The notes: generated by a model from the sequence alone, not told the origin. 64,000 nucleotides of DNA from Myxococcus dinghuensis (GCF_024198235.1 NZ_JAKCFB010000019.1:114733-178732), one strand, 5' to 3'. Shown: positions 40,839 to 50,119, counted from the first letter of the stretch. Numbers and translations are program-made.

Positions 40839-42878
40839 TTGCGTTCCACGCTCGTCATCGCCGTCGTCGTCCTGTTCACGGGGTGCGCCCGCCCTTCGGC
40901 GCGGCTGCCCGCCGGGAGGGGGCAGACGGAGGCGCTCTCCCCGGACGCGGGGCAGTTGCTCAGCGCCACGCCGGAGCACTTCTCGGAGGTCTGCCGGCGG
41001 GACCTGGAGCGGGCGCGGGAGGCGGTGACGCGGCTGACGCGGCCCGCCGCCGCGCTGCCCACGGTGGAGGCGTTGACGCTGTACGACGACGCCATCGCGT
41101 TGCTGGATGACGCGGTGGGCCGCTCGGGCACCGGGGCCAGCGTGCACCCGGACGCGGGCTTCCGCGCGGCGGCGGAGGAGTGCGAGCTGGAGGCGGAGCG
41201 CGCGCGCACGGACTTCTCGCTGGACCGCCGCGTCTACGACGCGCTGGCGGCGCTGCCGCTGGAGGGCCAGGACGCGGCCACGCGGCACTGGGTGGAGCGG
41301 GTGCTGCGCGGGTTCCGCCGCGCGGGCGTGAACCGGGACGAGGCGACGCGGGAGCGGGTGCGCGCGCTCCAGGAGCGCCTCATCCTGCTGGGGCAGGAGT
41401 TCAGCCGGCACATCATCGAGGACGTGCGCCAGTTGGAGGTCGCCCCGGACGCGCTGGAGGGGCTGCCGGACGACTACGTGCGCGCCCATCCGCCTGGACC
41501 GGACGGCCTGGTGCGCGTGGGCACGAACACCGCGGACTACGGGCCCTTCATGACGTACGCCAGGGACACGCGCACGCGCGAGGCGCTGTGGCGGCTGTCG
41601 CGCCGCCGGGGCCACCCGAGCAACGTGGACACGCTGACGCACATGCTGGAGACGCGGCACGAGCTGGCCTCCGTCCTGGGCTACCCCAGTTGGGCGGCCT
41701 ACGCCGCCGAGGACAAGATGGTGCGCAGCCAGGCGGCGGCCTCGGCCTTCATCGAGAAGCTGGCCTCGACGGTGTCCGGGCGCATGCGCGACGAGTACGC
41801 GGCGCTGCTGGAGCGCAAGCGGCGCGACGAGCCGGGCGCCGAGCGCGTGGAGCCGTGGGAGCAGTCGTGGCTGGAGGACCGGGTGCGCGCGGAGCGCTTC
41901 CAGCTCGACTCGCGCGCGCTGCGCCCCTACTTCGAATACACGCGCGTGAAGCACGGCGTGCTGGACATCACCGCGCGGCTGTTCGGGCTCACCTACCGCC
42001 GCGTGCGGGACGTGCCCGTCTGGCACCCGGACGTGGAGGTCTACGACGTCTACGAGGGGGACGTGCTGCGCGGGCGCTTCTACCTGGACATGCACCCGCG
42101 CCCCAACAAGTACACCCACGCGGCGCAGTGGGACCTCGCGGTGGGCCGCGCCGGCCGCTCCCTGCCGGAGGCCGTGCTGACGTGCAACTTCCCCCGGCCC
42201 GGCGCGAGGCCCGCGCTGCTGCAGCACTCGGAGGTCCGCACCTTCTTCCACGAGTTCGGCCACCTGCTGCACCACCTGCTCGGCGGTCGCACGCGCTGGG
42301 CGGGCGTGTCCGGCTCGCGCACGGAGGTGGACTTCATCGAGGCGCCCGCCCAGTTGATGGAGGAGTGGGCCTGGCGCGCGGAGTCGCTCCAGCGCTTCGC
42401 GCGCCACATCGACACCGGGGCGGTGCTGCCCGCGGACACCATCGTCCGGATGCGCCGCGCGGACGCCTTCGGCAAGGCCCTGTGGGTGCGCCAGCAGCTC
42501 TTCTACGCCGCCGTCAGCCTCCAGCTCCACGACGGCACCGCGCCGGAGGGGCCTCAGACGGCCTCGCGCGTGCGCGCGCTCCAGGAGCGCTTCCTGCCCT
42601 TCCGGGCCGTGGACGACACGTACGTCCACCTCTCCTTCACCCAGCTCGACGGCGACTACTCGGCGCTCTACTACACGTACCTCTGGTCGCTCGTCATCGC
42701 GAAGGACCTGTTCACGCCCTTCCAGGCCCACGGCGTCATGGACACCTCCACGGCGCGCCGCTACCGCGACACGGTGCTGGCCCCCGGCGGCTCGCGCGAC
42801 GCCGCGGATCTGGTCCACGACTTCCTCCAGCGCGACTACGCCTTCGACGCCTATACCCGCTGGGTGGAGGGGCGCTGA
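40839..42878 (+). CDS. M3-family metallopeptidase lipoprotein (thimet-oligopeptidase type)
   Basis: This is 679 residues if it starts at the TTG at 40839, which follows gggaggg. The leader L-V-I-A-V-V-V-L-F-T-G-C-A has a lipobox-like end (Cys16), so it is probably an exported lipoprotein, unlike cytoplasmic oligopeptidase A. The helical N-terminal half leads to the zinc site F-F-H-E-F-G-H-L-L-H-H (H-E-x-G-H) near 470, with the third ligand Glu in D-F-I-E-A-P-A-Q-L-M-E-E-W, the exact M3 pattern. Y-T-Y-L-W-S and Y-S-A-L-Y-Y form the substrate pocket. It cuts short peptides. It could serve predatory nutrition, but that is an inference. Confidence 0.92.
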   Translation: MRSTLVIAVVVLFTGCARPSARLPAGRGQTEALSPDAGQLLSATPEHFSEVCRRDLERAREAVTRLTRPAAALPTVEALTLYDDAIALLDDAVGRSGTGASVHPDAGFRAAAEECELEAERARTDFSLDRRVYDALAALPLEGQDAATRHWVERVLRGFRRAGVNRDEATRERVRALQERLILLGQEFSRHIIEDVRQLEVAPDALEGLPDDYVRAHPPGPDGLVRVGTNTADYGPFMTYARDTRTREALWRLSRRRGHPSNVDTLTHMLETRHELASVLGYPSWAAYAAEDKMVRSQAAASAFIEKLASTVSGRMRDEYAALLERKRRDEPGAERVEPWEQSWLEDRVRAERFQLDSRALRPYFEYTRVKHGVLDITARLFGLTYRRVRDVPVWHPDVEVYDVYEGDVLRGRFYLDMHPRPNKYTHAAQWDLAVGRAGRSLPEAVLTCNFPRPGARPALLQHSEVRTFFHEFGHLLHHLLGGRTRWAGVSGSRTEVDFIEAPAQLMEEWAWRAESLQRFARHIDTGAVLPADTIVRMRRADAFGKALWVRQQLFYAAVSLQLHDGTAPEGPQTASRVRALQERFLPFRAVDDTYVHLSFTQLDGDYSALYYTYLWSLVIAKDLFTPFQAHGVMDTSTARRYRDTVLAPGGSRDAADLVHDFLQRDYAFDAYTRWVEGR

Positions 42879-42904
42879 GCGGGCCGCCCGCCCTGTAAAT
42901 GGAA

Positions 42905-42934
42905 GGGGCCCCGCGATGTGAATCGCGAGGCCCC
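42905..42934. terminator. Bidirectional hairpin after the M3 peptidase gene
   Basis: The stem GGGGCC-C-CGCGAT / ATCGCG-A-GGCCCC has one mismatch and a 4-base loop (gtga). It lies between the peptidase gene and the convergent small gene. Confidence 0.75.
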
Positions 42935-42988
42935 AGATGTTGTGAATCCGTCAAACCGGCTCCGCGACGTTCACGCGGAGTGCTTGAC

Positions 42989-43324
42989 TCAGTGCAACGC
43001 GGGGACGCTCGGAGCGGCCTCGGGCTGCAGGGTGATGCCCTGCGTCTCCGGATCCAGCCGGACCTGCACGGGCACGCCCTGGAAGCGGTACTGGGCCAGG
43101 GAGCCCGCCGCGTCGTCGAGGAGGCGCTGGTAACGCTCCTCCAGCTCCACCGCGATGAGCAGCATCGTCTCGCCGGCATCCGCGACGCCCGGGCGGTACA
43201 CCTGGCACCGCTGGAACCGCGCCCAGCGACCGTTCTCCATCTTCACCAGCTCGCCGTCGTAAGCCATGCGCAGCTCCTCTGCAGCAAATCGAACACGCTC
43301 AATGTAGGGACGAATTAACTTCAT
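42989..43324 (-). CDS. Conserved-looking small protein, unknown function
   Basis: This is 111 residues; the ATG follows gagggggga. It looks like a compact cytoplasmic alpha/beta protein: a helix (Y-I-E-R-V-R-F-A-A-E-E-L-R-M-A-Y), strands (G-E-L-V-K-M-E-N-G-R-W-A-R-F, Q-V-Y-R-P-G), a helix (V-E-L-E-E-R-Y-Q-R-L-L-D-D-A) and strands near the end (V-P-V-Q-V-R-L-D-P-E). The upstream region 43325-43578 is AT-rich for this genome, consistent with an active promoter. I do not recognise the family. Confidence 0.65.
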   Translation of the reverse strand: MKLIRPYIERVRFAAEELRMAYDGELVKMENGRWARFQRCQVYRPGVADAGETMLLIAVELEERYQRLLDDAAGSLAQYRFQGVPVQVRLDPETQGITLQPEAAPSVPALH

Positions 43325-43578
43325 GTCATCCCCCCTCTTGAAAATTCGTCAATCTCCAGTGATTCCAGTGAGTTGAGAGGCTCTCTCGGCGCGTGGGACG
43401 GGTGGGTCCGGCGTGAATGCTCAAAAATGTAAATTTGCCAGTCGGTCAACCGCGTTAACGGGGGCCGGGGAGGCCCGGGCGACCCCGGGGGACAGGGGCG
43501 AGGTGGGTGCTCCGGGGACGGGGCGGGCGCGGGGCTGGGTGGTGGCGTCCGCCAATGGCGTCCCCTAGATTGATCAGG

Positions 43579-43812
43579 ATGAAGTTGCCAGGGCTGTTCC
43601 GCCGAGAGCGGACCACCATCGCCACCGCCGACGCGCAGGACCACGCGGAGAAGCTCCTCGCGGAGTCGCTGCGCCTGCTCGGCCAGGTGTGCACGAAGGT
43701 CGCGGACGCCATCGAGTCCCAGCGACTGTCGCGGCAGGGCTATCCGCACAACACGTACCTGCGGCGCGCGGACAAGGAGAACGAGCCGGAGGCGGAGAAG
43801 AAGCCGTCCTGA
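43579..43812 (+). CDS. Small charged protein, unknown function
   Basis: This is 77 residues from the ATG at 43579; an in-frame ATG at 43555 is an alternative, and neither has a good ribosome site. It begins with a basic stretch (L-F-R-R-E-R), then one amphipathic helix (D-H-A-E-K-L-L-A-E-S-L-R-L-L-G-Q-V-C), and ends with a charged tail (E-N-E-P-E-A-E-K-K). It resembles small coiled or DNA-associated proteins but no motif is decisive. It is not obviously tied to the response regulator 167 bp downstream. Confidence 0.5.
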   Translation: MKLPGLFRRERTTIATADAQDHAEKLLAESLRLLGQVCTKVADAIESQRLSRQGYPHNTYLRRADKENEPEAEKKPS

Positions 43813-43979
43813 GCCGCTCCGCCCAGGCGCCCGCGCTCGGCCGCCCCGGCCGTATCGACGGGGAGGTTGGCTGTTGAAAAGTGGCGCGCCCCCTTCCGCA
43901 ATGGCGCAGCCGTTCCCATCTTCCGGCCCATAGAATTCCGCGGTCCGAGACGCCGCAGCTCCCCTTCAGAGGCCCTGCC

Positions 43980-44357
43980 ATGTCCCACATCCTGGTCGTC
44001 GATGACGACGCGAGTCACCGCACGCTCATCTGCGATGCCCTCGAGGAGATGGGCTACCGCACCGTGCAGGCCGCCAACGGCCGCGAGGCGCTGGACCACC
44101 TGGAAGGCGACATGCCCGCCGCGGTGCTGCTGGACCTGCGCATGCCCATCATGAGCGGCTGGGGCCTGCTGGACGCGCTCAAGCGGATTCCGCGCGCGCG
44201 GGGCCTGCCCATCATCATCATCTCCGGCTACGGCTTCGAGTGGGAGGCGGAGCTGGTGGGCGCCGCCGGCTACATCTCCAAGCCGGTGGACCTGGACAAG
44301 GTGCGGCTGACGGTGCAGCAGATCGTCGGCCCGCCGGAGATGGCGCTCGTCCACTGA
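43980..44357 (+). CDS. Stand-alone response regulator (receiver domain only)
   Basis: This is 125 residues made of a single CheY-like receiver: I-L-V-V-D-D-D (acid triad), the phospho-acceptor Asp52 in V-L-L-D-L-R-M-P, the switch Ser in I-I-I-I-S-G-Y-G and the conserved Lys in Y-I-S-K-P-V-D. There is no output domain, so it must act by protein contact or as a phosphate shuttle, as many myxobacterial receivers do. No histidine kinase gene is adjacent. The genes downstream encode an ABC exporter on the same strand, after 67 bp. Confidence 0.93.
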   Translation: MSHILVVDDDASHRTLICDALEEMGYRTVQAANGREALDHLEGDMPAAVLLDLRMPIMSGWGLLDALKRIPRARGLPIIIISGYGFEWEAELVGAAGYISKPVDLDKVRLTVQQIVGPPEMALVH

Positions 44358-44424
44358 GCGTCCCACCATCCGACGGAGTGAGGATTGTCCCGGAAGTCCG
44401 GCTCGGGTGAGATGGCGCCCCTTC

Positions 44425-45243
44425 ATGACGCCCTCCCCTTCCGATGAACTGGCCGTCGACGCACGCGGGCTCGTCAAGCGCTTCGGTGGCTTCACCGCCC
44501 TCAACGGGCTGGACCTGCGAATCCCCCGGGGCGCGTTCTACGCGTACCTGGGCCCCAACGGCGCCGGCAAGTCCACCAGCATCGCGCTGCTGACGGGCGT
44601 GTACGGCCCGGACGCGGGCTCCATCCGCATGCTGGGCGTGGACGCGGTGGCGCGCCCCATGGAGGTGAAGCGGCGCGTGGGCGTGGTGCCGGAGGAGCTG
44701 AGCCTCTTCGAGCGGCTCACCGGGCGCCAGTACCTCACCTTCTGCGCGCGCATGTACGGGCTGGACGGCGACGAAGCGGCGGCGCGCACCACGGAGCTGC
44801 TGGAGCTGACGGAGCTCACCTACAAGGCCGGCGCGCTCGTGGCGGAGTACTCCAAGGGCATGCGGCGGCGGCTGGCCATCGCCGCGGCGTTGATCCACGC
44901 GCCGGAGCTGGTGCTGCTGGACGAGCCCTTCGAGGGCATCGACGTGCTGGCGGCGGGCGTCATCCGCGAGCTCCTGCGGGAGCTGAGCCGGCGCGGGGTG
45001 ACGCTGCTGCTCACCACGCACGTGCTGGAGATCGCCGAGCGGCTGGCCACGCACGCGGGCATCATCCAGGGTGGGCGGATGCTGGACCAGGGGACGGTGT
45101 CGTCGCTGCTGGAGCGCTACGACCGGCCTTCGCTGGAGTCGGTGTTCGAGAAGCTCATCGCCGTGCCGGCCTCGCGCAACGCGCGCCTGTCCTTCTACGG
45201 GGAGGCGCCCGCGCCGGTCGTCCCGCTGCGGGAGTCGGCATGA
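44425..45243 (+). CDS. ABC transporter ATP-binding protein
   Basis: This is 272 residues. Walker A is G-P-N-G-A-G-K-S-T, the Q-loop region is V-P-E-E-L-S-L-F-E-R-L-T-G, the signature is Y-S-K-G-M-R-R-R-L, Walker B is L-V-L-L-D-E-P, and the H-loop is T-T-H-V-L-E. The roughly 40-residue C-terminal extension follows the pattern of ABC-2-type exporters. The ATG at 44425 lacks a strong ribosome site. The next gene (permease) overlaps by 4 bp (ATGA), so this is a two-gene exporter. The substrate is unknown. Confidence 0.95.
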   Translation: MTPSPSDELAVDARGLVKRFGGFTALNGLDLRIPRGAFYAYLGPNGAGKSTSIALLTGVYGPDAGSIRMLGVDAVARPMEVKRRVGVVPEELSLFERLTGRQYLTFCARMYGLDGDEAAARTTELLELTELTYKAGALVAEYSKGMRRRLAIAAALIHAPELVLLDEPFEGIDVLAAGVIRELLRELSRRGVTLLLTTHVLEIAERLATHAGIIQGGRMLDQGTVSSLLERYDRPSLESVFEKLIAVPASRNARLSFYGEAPAPVVPLRESA

Positions 45244-46895
45244 ACCGCCCCGCCGTGCCGGGCTTCTTCCGCCACCTGTGGCTGCTGTGGGGGCTGCGCT
45301 TCGACATCGGCCTGAACCGGGGCCCGGGCAAGAGCCGCCTGCTCGCGGTGGGCGCGTTCCTCGCGTCGAGCGCGCCGGGCGCCCTCTTCGGCCTGTTCTT
45401 CTACTCGCTGATGCGAATCGGCCCCATCGCGCGCAGCGACGTGTGGCCGTACTTCATCCTCAACCTGCTGTGCTTCGTCACCTTCTCCGTCTGGGTGACG
45501 TGGCCGCTGTTGTCGGCGGGCGTGGACGACCACTCCGAGCTGAGCCGCTACGCGGCCTTCCCCATCTCCCCGTTCCGGCTGCTCATCGCATCCACGGTGG
45601 CCAGCCTCTTCGAGCCTCGCGCGCTCGTGTTCTACGCGCCGCTCACCGGCGCCGCGCTGGGGTTCGCCTCCGTCAATCCGCTGTGGTCGCCGTGGATCGC
45701 CGTGGTGCTGTACGTGATGTTCGCCCTCCTGTGCGCGGCGTGGAGCCGGGTGGCGCTCTATGCGGTCATCAACGTGCTCCGGGAGAAGCACAGCGCCGAA
45801 ATCATGGGCGGAGGGCTCGTGCTGTTCCTCGTCGCCGCGTCGTTCATCCCGCCCATCGACACCTCGTGGCTGACGGCGGTGGGCGAGGCGGGCGTGGACG
45901 CGCTGGACATGACGCTCATCATCAACGCCGCGGTGGCCCTGGGGCGCGTGCCGCCGGGCTTCTTCGGTGACGGCCTGGGGCAGTTGGCGTGGTTCCGCCC
46001 GCGCGTGGCCATGGCGGAGGCGGTGGGGCTGGGGTTCTTCGCGGCCATGGGCATGGCGGTGGCCTACGCGCTGCTCATGCGCTTCCACCGGCAGGCGGGC
46101 CGGGCCGGCCCGCAGATGAAGGACTCCGGGGACCGCAACCCGTTCGCCCGCACGCGCACGCGCTTCGCCACCCTGGTGACGCGCGAGGCGCTGGACCTGT
46201 GGCGCAACCCGCGCGCGAGGCTGCTCGCGTCCGTGCCGTTCATCCTGGCCATCCTCCTGAAGCTGCTGTCCGGCCGGGACCTCTTCGTGTTCCTGCTGGG
46301 CCGGTCCGCGGACGCGTGGCTGATGGGCGGCCTGTGCATCTACGGCGCGGTGGTCATCGCGTCGACGTTCTCCCAGAACACGTTCGCCTATGACGGCCAG
46401 GGCTTCGCCGCGTTCCTGGCGGCGCCGCTCGACCTGGGGGACGTGCTGCGCGCGAAGAACCAGGTGCAGGCGCTCGGCGCCGTCGGCATGGCGGTGCTGG
46501 TGGCCCTCTTCTACCGGGTGTACTTCGGCTTCGGGACCGCGGTGGACGTGGCGTGCGCCCTGGCCTCCGTGCTGGGCGTGGTGCCCATGCTCCTGGCGGC
46601 GGGCAACTTCCTGTCGCTCTACTTCCCGGTGAAGTTCCACGCGAGCCTCAAGCGGCGGGACAAGGTGCCGCTGACGGCGTCGATGCTGGGAATCCTCGCG
46701 GCGAGCGCGGGCTGCATGCCCTTCGGCTGGGCGCTGCGGCTGGCCGGGAAGGAGGGGCCCACGTGGACGACGGCCGCGCTCATCGGTGGGGCCGCGGTCC
46801 TCAACCTCGTCCTCTACCGGCTCGTGCTGCCCCTGGCGCTGCGGCTGTTGGAGCAGCGCAAGGAAGTGGTGCTCAAGGCGGTGACGCGCGAGTAG
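45240..46895 (+). CDS. ABC-2-like membrane permease
   Basis: This is 551 residues with about 12 hydrophobic helices in two halves (about 35-260 and 320-530). The loop between them contains G-D-R-N-P-F-A-R-T-R-T-R-F-A-T and leads into the second half, with R-E-A-L-D-L-W-R-N-P-R-A-R-L, a cytoplasmic coupling-helix-like segment. It resembles large fused permeases of ABC exporters that occur next to a single ATPase. The start overlaps the ATPase stop. It acts in the inner membrane; the cargo is unknown. The gene is followed by a bidirectional terminator. Confidence 0.85.
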   Translation: MNRPAVPGFFRHLWLLWGLRFDIGLNRGPGKSRLLAVGAFLASSAPGALFGLFFYSLMRIGPIARSDVWPYFILNLLCFVTFSVWVTWPLLSAGVDDHSELSRYAAFPISPFRLLIASTVASLFEPRALVFYAPLTGAALGFASVNPLWSPWIAVVLYVMFALLCAAWSRVALYAVINVLREKHSAEIMGGGLVLFLVAASFIPPIDTSWLTAVGEAGVDALDMTLIINAAVALGRVPPGFFGDGLGQLAWFRPRVAMAEAVGLGFFAAMGMAVAYALLMRFHRQAGRAGPQMKDSGDRNPFARTRTRFATLVTREALDLWRNPRARLLASVPFILAILLKLLSGRDLFVFLLGRSADAWLMGGLCIYGAVVIASTFSQNTFAYDGQGFAAFLAAPLDLGDVLRAKNQVQALGAVGMAVLVALFYRVYFGFGTAVDVACALASVLGVVPMLLAAGNFLSLYFPVKFHASLKRRDKVPLTASMLGILAASAGCMPFGWALRLAGKEGPTWTTAALIGGAAVLNLVLYRLVLPLALRLLEQRKEVVLKAVTRE

Positions 46896-46905
46896 CACGC
46901 GTGAA

Positions 46906-46938
46906 GGCCGCGGCCCCTCGACGACTGGGACCGCGGCC
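46906..46938. terminator. Bidirectional hairpin, ABC permease / VWA gene
   Basis: GGCCGCGG-c-CCC / GGG-a-CCGCGGCC forms a stem with one mismatch and a 9-base loop, between the convergent genes. Confidence 0.65.
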
Positions 46939-46958
46939 CGGTGCGAAAGCGGAGGGGC

Positions 46959-48188
46959 TCAGTACGTCACGCCGTGCTTGAGGGCCTGGGCCTTGACGCC
47001 CTTCATCACGTTGGCGTCGAAGGCGTCCTCCTTCTCCGTGCCGTTCTTCGACAGCCACGCCTCACGCTCGCCGGCGAGCTTCGCGGCCTTGGCCTCCAGC
47101 GCCTTCTTCTCGTCCGACAGTTGCTTCACCTTCTCCACGCGCGCCTCCTTGCTCAGGCCCTGGAGTTCGGTGGGCAGCTCGTCGTCACGGACCCCGGCGA
47201 GCGCGCTGGGAGACTCGAGCAGGTCCACCGCGCCGCCCACGGCCTTGGGCGCGCTGCTGGGGGCGGCCGCGCCGGCGCCGGCGGTGCTGCCCCGCGTCTT
47301 CTTCATGTAGCTGATGCGCTCGGCGGCGGCCTCGGGCGCCAGGCTGGCCACGGCATCCGCCCGGGCGCGGTTCTCCGCCTGGGCCTCCGCGCGGCCGGCG
47401 TACAGCGTGCGAGACGCCAGCGCCGCGTTCACCTTCGCCAGCTCCGCGTCGTAGGGCGTGGCCACCGCCACCATGCCTCCTCGCTGGTCGATGGTGTCGA
47501 AGGTGCCGTCCGTGAGCTTGGCCACGAACTGCCACGCCTTCGCCGTCTCGTCGTCCCCGCCGCAGCGCACCGTGTTCACCACGATGTGCTGCTCGCGCGC
47601 CCGGCGCGCCCAGTGCTTGAAGTTCCAGTCGTCGTTGCGCTCGGCCGGGGGCGCGTCGCCCACCAGGAAGATGGCCTTCATCACCGCGCGGTCCTTGCTC
47701 CACGACAGCTTGGACACGGCCTCTCCCAGGCCCCGCCCCACGTGCTCGGGGGTGTCACCACCACCGCCGGCCTCGAAGCGGCGCAGGTTCGCGAACACGG
47801 TGTCCAGGTCGTCGGTCAGGTCGAAGCGCCTGGTCACGTAGTCGTCGCCCACGTCCCGGTAGGCCACCAGCCCCACCTTCAGGTGCGGCGTGGGTCGCCC
47901 CTGGGCGATGCGCGAGGCGATGGAGAAGATCTTCTGCTTCGCCCCCGCGAGCAGGCCCCCCATCGAGCCCGTGGTGTCGAGCACGAAGACCACCTCGATT
48001 TCAGGGCGGGCCGCCTGCGCCTGGCCGTCCTGCGTGGGCGCGGGCTTCTTCTGGGCCGCGGGCAGGCTCCGCGCGGCGGGGGCGGTCGCCGCGACGGGGG
48101 CGGGCGACTCCGCCAACGCGGGAGCCGAGCACAGGGTGGTGGCGAGCGCGGCCGACACGACGGCCCGCGACAGGGACGAGAGGTCCAT
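46959..48188 (-). CDS. Exported von Willebrand factor A domain protein
   Basis: This is 409 residues. A signal peptide (A-L-A-T-T-L-C-S-A-P-A-L-A) and an Ala/Pro linker precede a VWA domain from about 63: V-F-V-L-D-T-T-G-S-M-G (MIDAS, Asp71), with the later acids in G-G-D-T-P-E-H-V and L-V-G-D-A-P-P-A-E. This variant is common in bacterial exported VWA proteins. After about 260 comes an Ala-rich helix, then a coiled-coil C-terminus (V-E-K-V-K-Q-L-S-D-E-K-K-A-L-E-A-K). It probably binds a divalent metal and a protein partner in the periplasm. No MoxR gene is adjacent. It is divergent from the lipoprotein gene. Confidence 0.9.
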   Translation of the reverse strand: MDLSSLSRAVVSAALATTLCSAPALAESPAPVAATAPAARSLPAAQKKPAPTQDGQAQAARPEIEVVFVLDTTGSMGGLLAGAKQKIFSIASRIAQGRPTPHLKVGLVAYRDVGDDYVTRRFDLTDDLDTVFANLRRFEAGGGGDTPEHVGRGLGEAVSKLSWSKDRAVMKAIFLVGDAPPAERNDDWNFKHWARRAREQHIVVNTVRCGGDDETAKAWQFVAKLTDGTFDTIDQRGGMVAVATPYDAELAKVNAALASRTLYAGRAEAQAENRARADAVASLAPEAAAERISYMKKTRGSTAGAGAAAPSSAPKAVGGAVDLLESPSALAGVRDDELPTELQGLSKEARVEKVKQLSDEKKALEAKAAKLAGEREAWLSKNGTEKEDAFDANVMKGVKAQALKHGVTY

Positions 48189-48241
48189 GACGTTCTCCGG
48201 GAAGAGGGTGCTGCGAGGACTGAGGAAGGGGTGGCGCGCGC

Positions 48242-48257
48242 TCGTTCGGATGAACGA
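48242..48257. promoter_or_regulatory. Inverted repeat in the VWA/lipoprotein divergent region
   Basis: TCGTTC-GGAT-GAACGA lies 53 bp upstream of the VWA gene start, in the 276 bp between divergent genes. It has the size of a dimer operator. No regulator is assigned. Confidence 0.3.
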
Positions 48258-48464
48258 ACCCGGTGGCGAAAAGGTCTAAGGCCTCACCTGGCCTCCTGGA
48301 ATGAGCGCCCGAGGTGGGTGTTGGTCGGGCATTCCGTCCCCCTACCCCACCCACGGGGCACCGGCCGAACCCCCGGGTGTTCCACCCCGTACGCCCACAC
48401 CCGCGGCGTCTTGCCCGGGTCGTCGAGGTGGACCCATGCTGAGCCCCTCCAGGAGATTCCGAAC

Positions 48465-49169
48465 ATGACCCACGCCCTCCGCCGAAGCCTCTTCCTCCTC
48501 GGCTGCCTGCTCGCGGCCGCTGGCTGCAGCGACTCGCCGTACTACCGGGTCGAGGTCACCACGCCGGACACCATCACCCTGCTGCCGGGCGAGTCCTCCA
48601 CGTTCGACATCACCGTCGCGCGCGTGGGAGAGGTCCCTGGTCAGGTCACCCTCTCGCTGGAGAACGCCCCGGAGGGCGTCACGCTGACACCGGAGGTCGT
48701 GCTGCCCTCGGGACAGGACAGCGTGACGGTGCCGGTGACGCTCTCGGCGGACGCGAACGTCCCGTTCCGGGGCATGGAGGACCTGCTGCTGCTCGCCCGG
48801 GACACCGGCAAGGAGTACGCCTCCGGGTACACCCTCTTCGCCGTCGTCCACGACCCGCCCACCGCGCAGCCGGACTTCTCCATCTCCGTGGAGCCGCGCC
48901 AGGTCGACGTCTACGCCGGCGGCGAGGGCGCCACCGTCGTCACGGTGACGCGCGCGGAGGGCTTCGCCGGACCGCTGACGTTCTCCATCGAGTCGCCCAC
49001 CAAGCGCATCACCGCGGAGCCCGTGACGATGCTCGCGGACCGGACCACCCGGCAGTTCCTCATCAACACCGACCGGAGCGCCACGCGCCTGCCCGCCGCC
49101 GTCCGCGTCATCGCCACGACCGAGGACGGGCGGACGGCCACGACGGGGCTCACCGTCAACGTGCGCTGA
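48465..49169 (+). CDS. Lipoprotein with Ig-like beta-sandwich repeats
   Basis: This is 234 residues with aggaga upstream. The signal peptide ends in a lipobox (L-A-A-A-G-C-S-D, Cys21). Two beta-rich repeats follow: first V-T-T-P-D-T-I-T-L-L-P-G-E-S-S-T-F-D-I-T-V..., then I-S-V-E-P-R-Q-V-D-V-Y-A-G-G-E-G-A-T-V-V-T-V-T. Both have G-x-V-T-L-S / G-P-L-T-F-S strands about 25 residues later, typical of bacterial Ig-like modules. It is a surface or periplasmic lipoprotein with a probable adhesive or scaffold role. The specific function is unknown. Confidence 0.8.
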   Translation: MTHALRRSLFLLGCLLAAAGCSDSPYYRVEVTTPDTITLLPGESSTFDITVARVGEVPGQVTLSLENAPEGVTLTPEVVLPSGQDSVTVPVTLSADANVPFRGMEDLLLLARDTGKEYASGYTLFAVVHDPPTAQPDFSISVEPRQVDVYAGGEGATVVTVTRAEGFAGPLTFSIESPTKRITAEPVTMLADRTTRQFLINTDRSATRLPAAVRVIATTEDGRTATTGLTVNVR

Positions 49170-49191
49170 CGCGACAGCGCCTGGAACGCGC

Positions 49192-49233
49192 GAGGGCCGG
49201 GAGCGGAGCCACGTGGCTCCACCTCCGGCCCTC
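49192..49233. terminator. Bidirectional double hairpin, lipoprotein / pirin
   Basis: The outer 9-bp stem is GAGGGCCGG / CCGGCCCTC; within it is the palindrome GGAGCCACGTGGCTCC. It sits between the convergent genes. Confidence 0.7.
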
Positions 49234-49262
49234 TTCGCGTCGCGAGGCGCGTCAGCGCGCGC

Positions 49263-49958
49263 TCACGCCATGTCGAACAGCAGCGCCTCCACCGGCGTCT
49301 CCGCGGTGAGGACCACCTTGTCCTCGGCGGAGACCGCCACGCCGTCACCCGCCTTCACCGGCACCCCGTTCAGCGTGCCGGAGCCCCTCGCCACCTGCAC
49401 CCATGCGTGCCGCCCCGGCGCGAGCACATGCTCCGCGGACTCGCCCTTGCCCAGCAGCGTGCCGTGCAGCAGCAGGTCCTGGTGCACCGTCAGCGAACCG
49501 TCCCGCCCGTCCGGCGACGCCACCACCCGGAAGCGGCCCTGCCGCTCCTGCTCCGCGAACGCCTTCTGCTCGTAGCCCGGCTGCAGCCCCTGCTTGTTCG
49601 GCAGGATCCAGATCTGCAGCATGTGCAGCGGCTCGCTGAAGTTGTTCATCTCGCTGTGCACCACGCCCGTCCCCGCGCTCATGCGCTGCACATCACCCGG
49701 CTTGATGACCGCCTGGGTGCCCATGCTGTCGCGGTGCTCCACCTTGCCGCCCAGCACGTAGGTGATGATTTCCATGTCCCGGTGCGGGTGCATCCCGAAG
49801 CCCCGGTTGGGCGCCACGGTGTCCTCGTTGATGACGCGCAGCGTGCGGAACCCCATGAAGTCCGGGTCGTAGTAGTCCGCGAACGAGAACGTGTGATGGG
49901 TGTCCAACCAACCGTGGTTGGCATGGCCTCTTTCCGCTGCATTCCGAACGTAGATCAT
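49263..49958 (-). CDS. Pirin-family protein
   Basis: This is 231 residues, the same length as E. coli YhhW, from the ATG at 49958 with gggagg six bases upstream. The N-terminal cupin has H-H-T-F-S-F-A-D-Y-Y-D, the metal-binding G-M-H-P-H-R-D-M-E-I-I-T-Y-V-L-G-G and V-H-S-E-M-N-N. The second cupin is at about 130-230. Pirins act as quercetin dioxygenases or as redox-sensitive regulators in the cytoplasm. The frame stays open to a GTG at 50123 that overlaps the yceI stop (GTGA), adding 55 residues with a twin-arginine-like leader, but the codons just before 49958 have low GC3, as in non-coding DNA, so the shorter form is preferred. Confidence 0.88.
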   Translation of the reverse strand: MIYVRNAAERGHANHGWLDTHHTFSFADYYDPDFMGFRTLRVINEDTVAPNRGFGMHPHRDMEIITYVLGGKVEHRDSMGTQAVIKPGDVQRMSAGTGVVHSEMNNFSEPLHMLQIWILPNKQGLQPGYEQKAFAEQERQGRFRVVASPDGRDGSLTVHQDLLLHGTLLGKGESAEHVLAPGRHAWVQVARGSGTLNGVPVKAGDGVAVSAEDKVVLTAETPVEALLFDMA

Positions 49959-50119
49959 CGCCTGCCTCCCTTTCCTTCCGATTTGCAACTCAGATGCATC
50001 ATCCCCGCCCCGCGTTGCGGGGCGAGCCAGGAGCCCGCCGGTGGCGAGCCCCGTGGCGCCGACGACCAGCCCGCCCGTCACGGACCTGCGACTGAGCGGG
50101 CCTGAGGGCGCCAGCTTCC

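Noticed and set aside
43980..46895. Response regulator plus ABC exporter as a peptide-sensing (BceRS-like) module
   Set aside because: The regulator has no output domain, no kinase is present, and the permease is not BceB-like.
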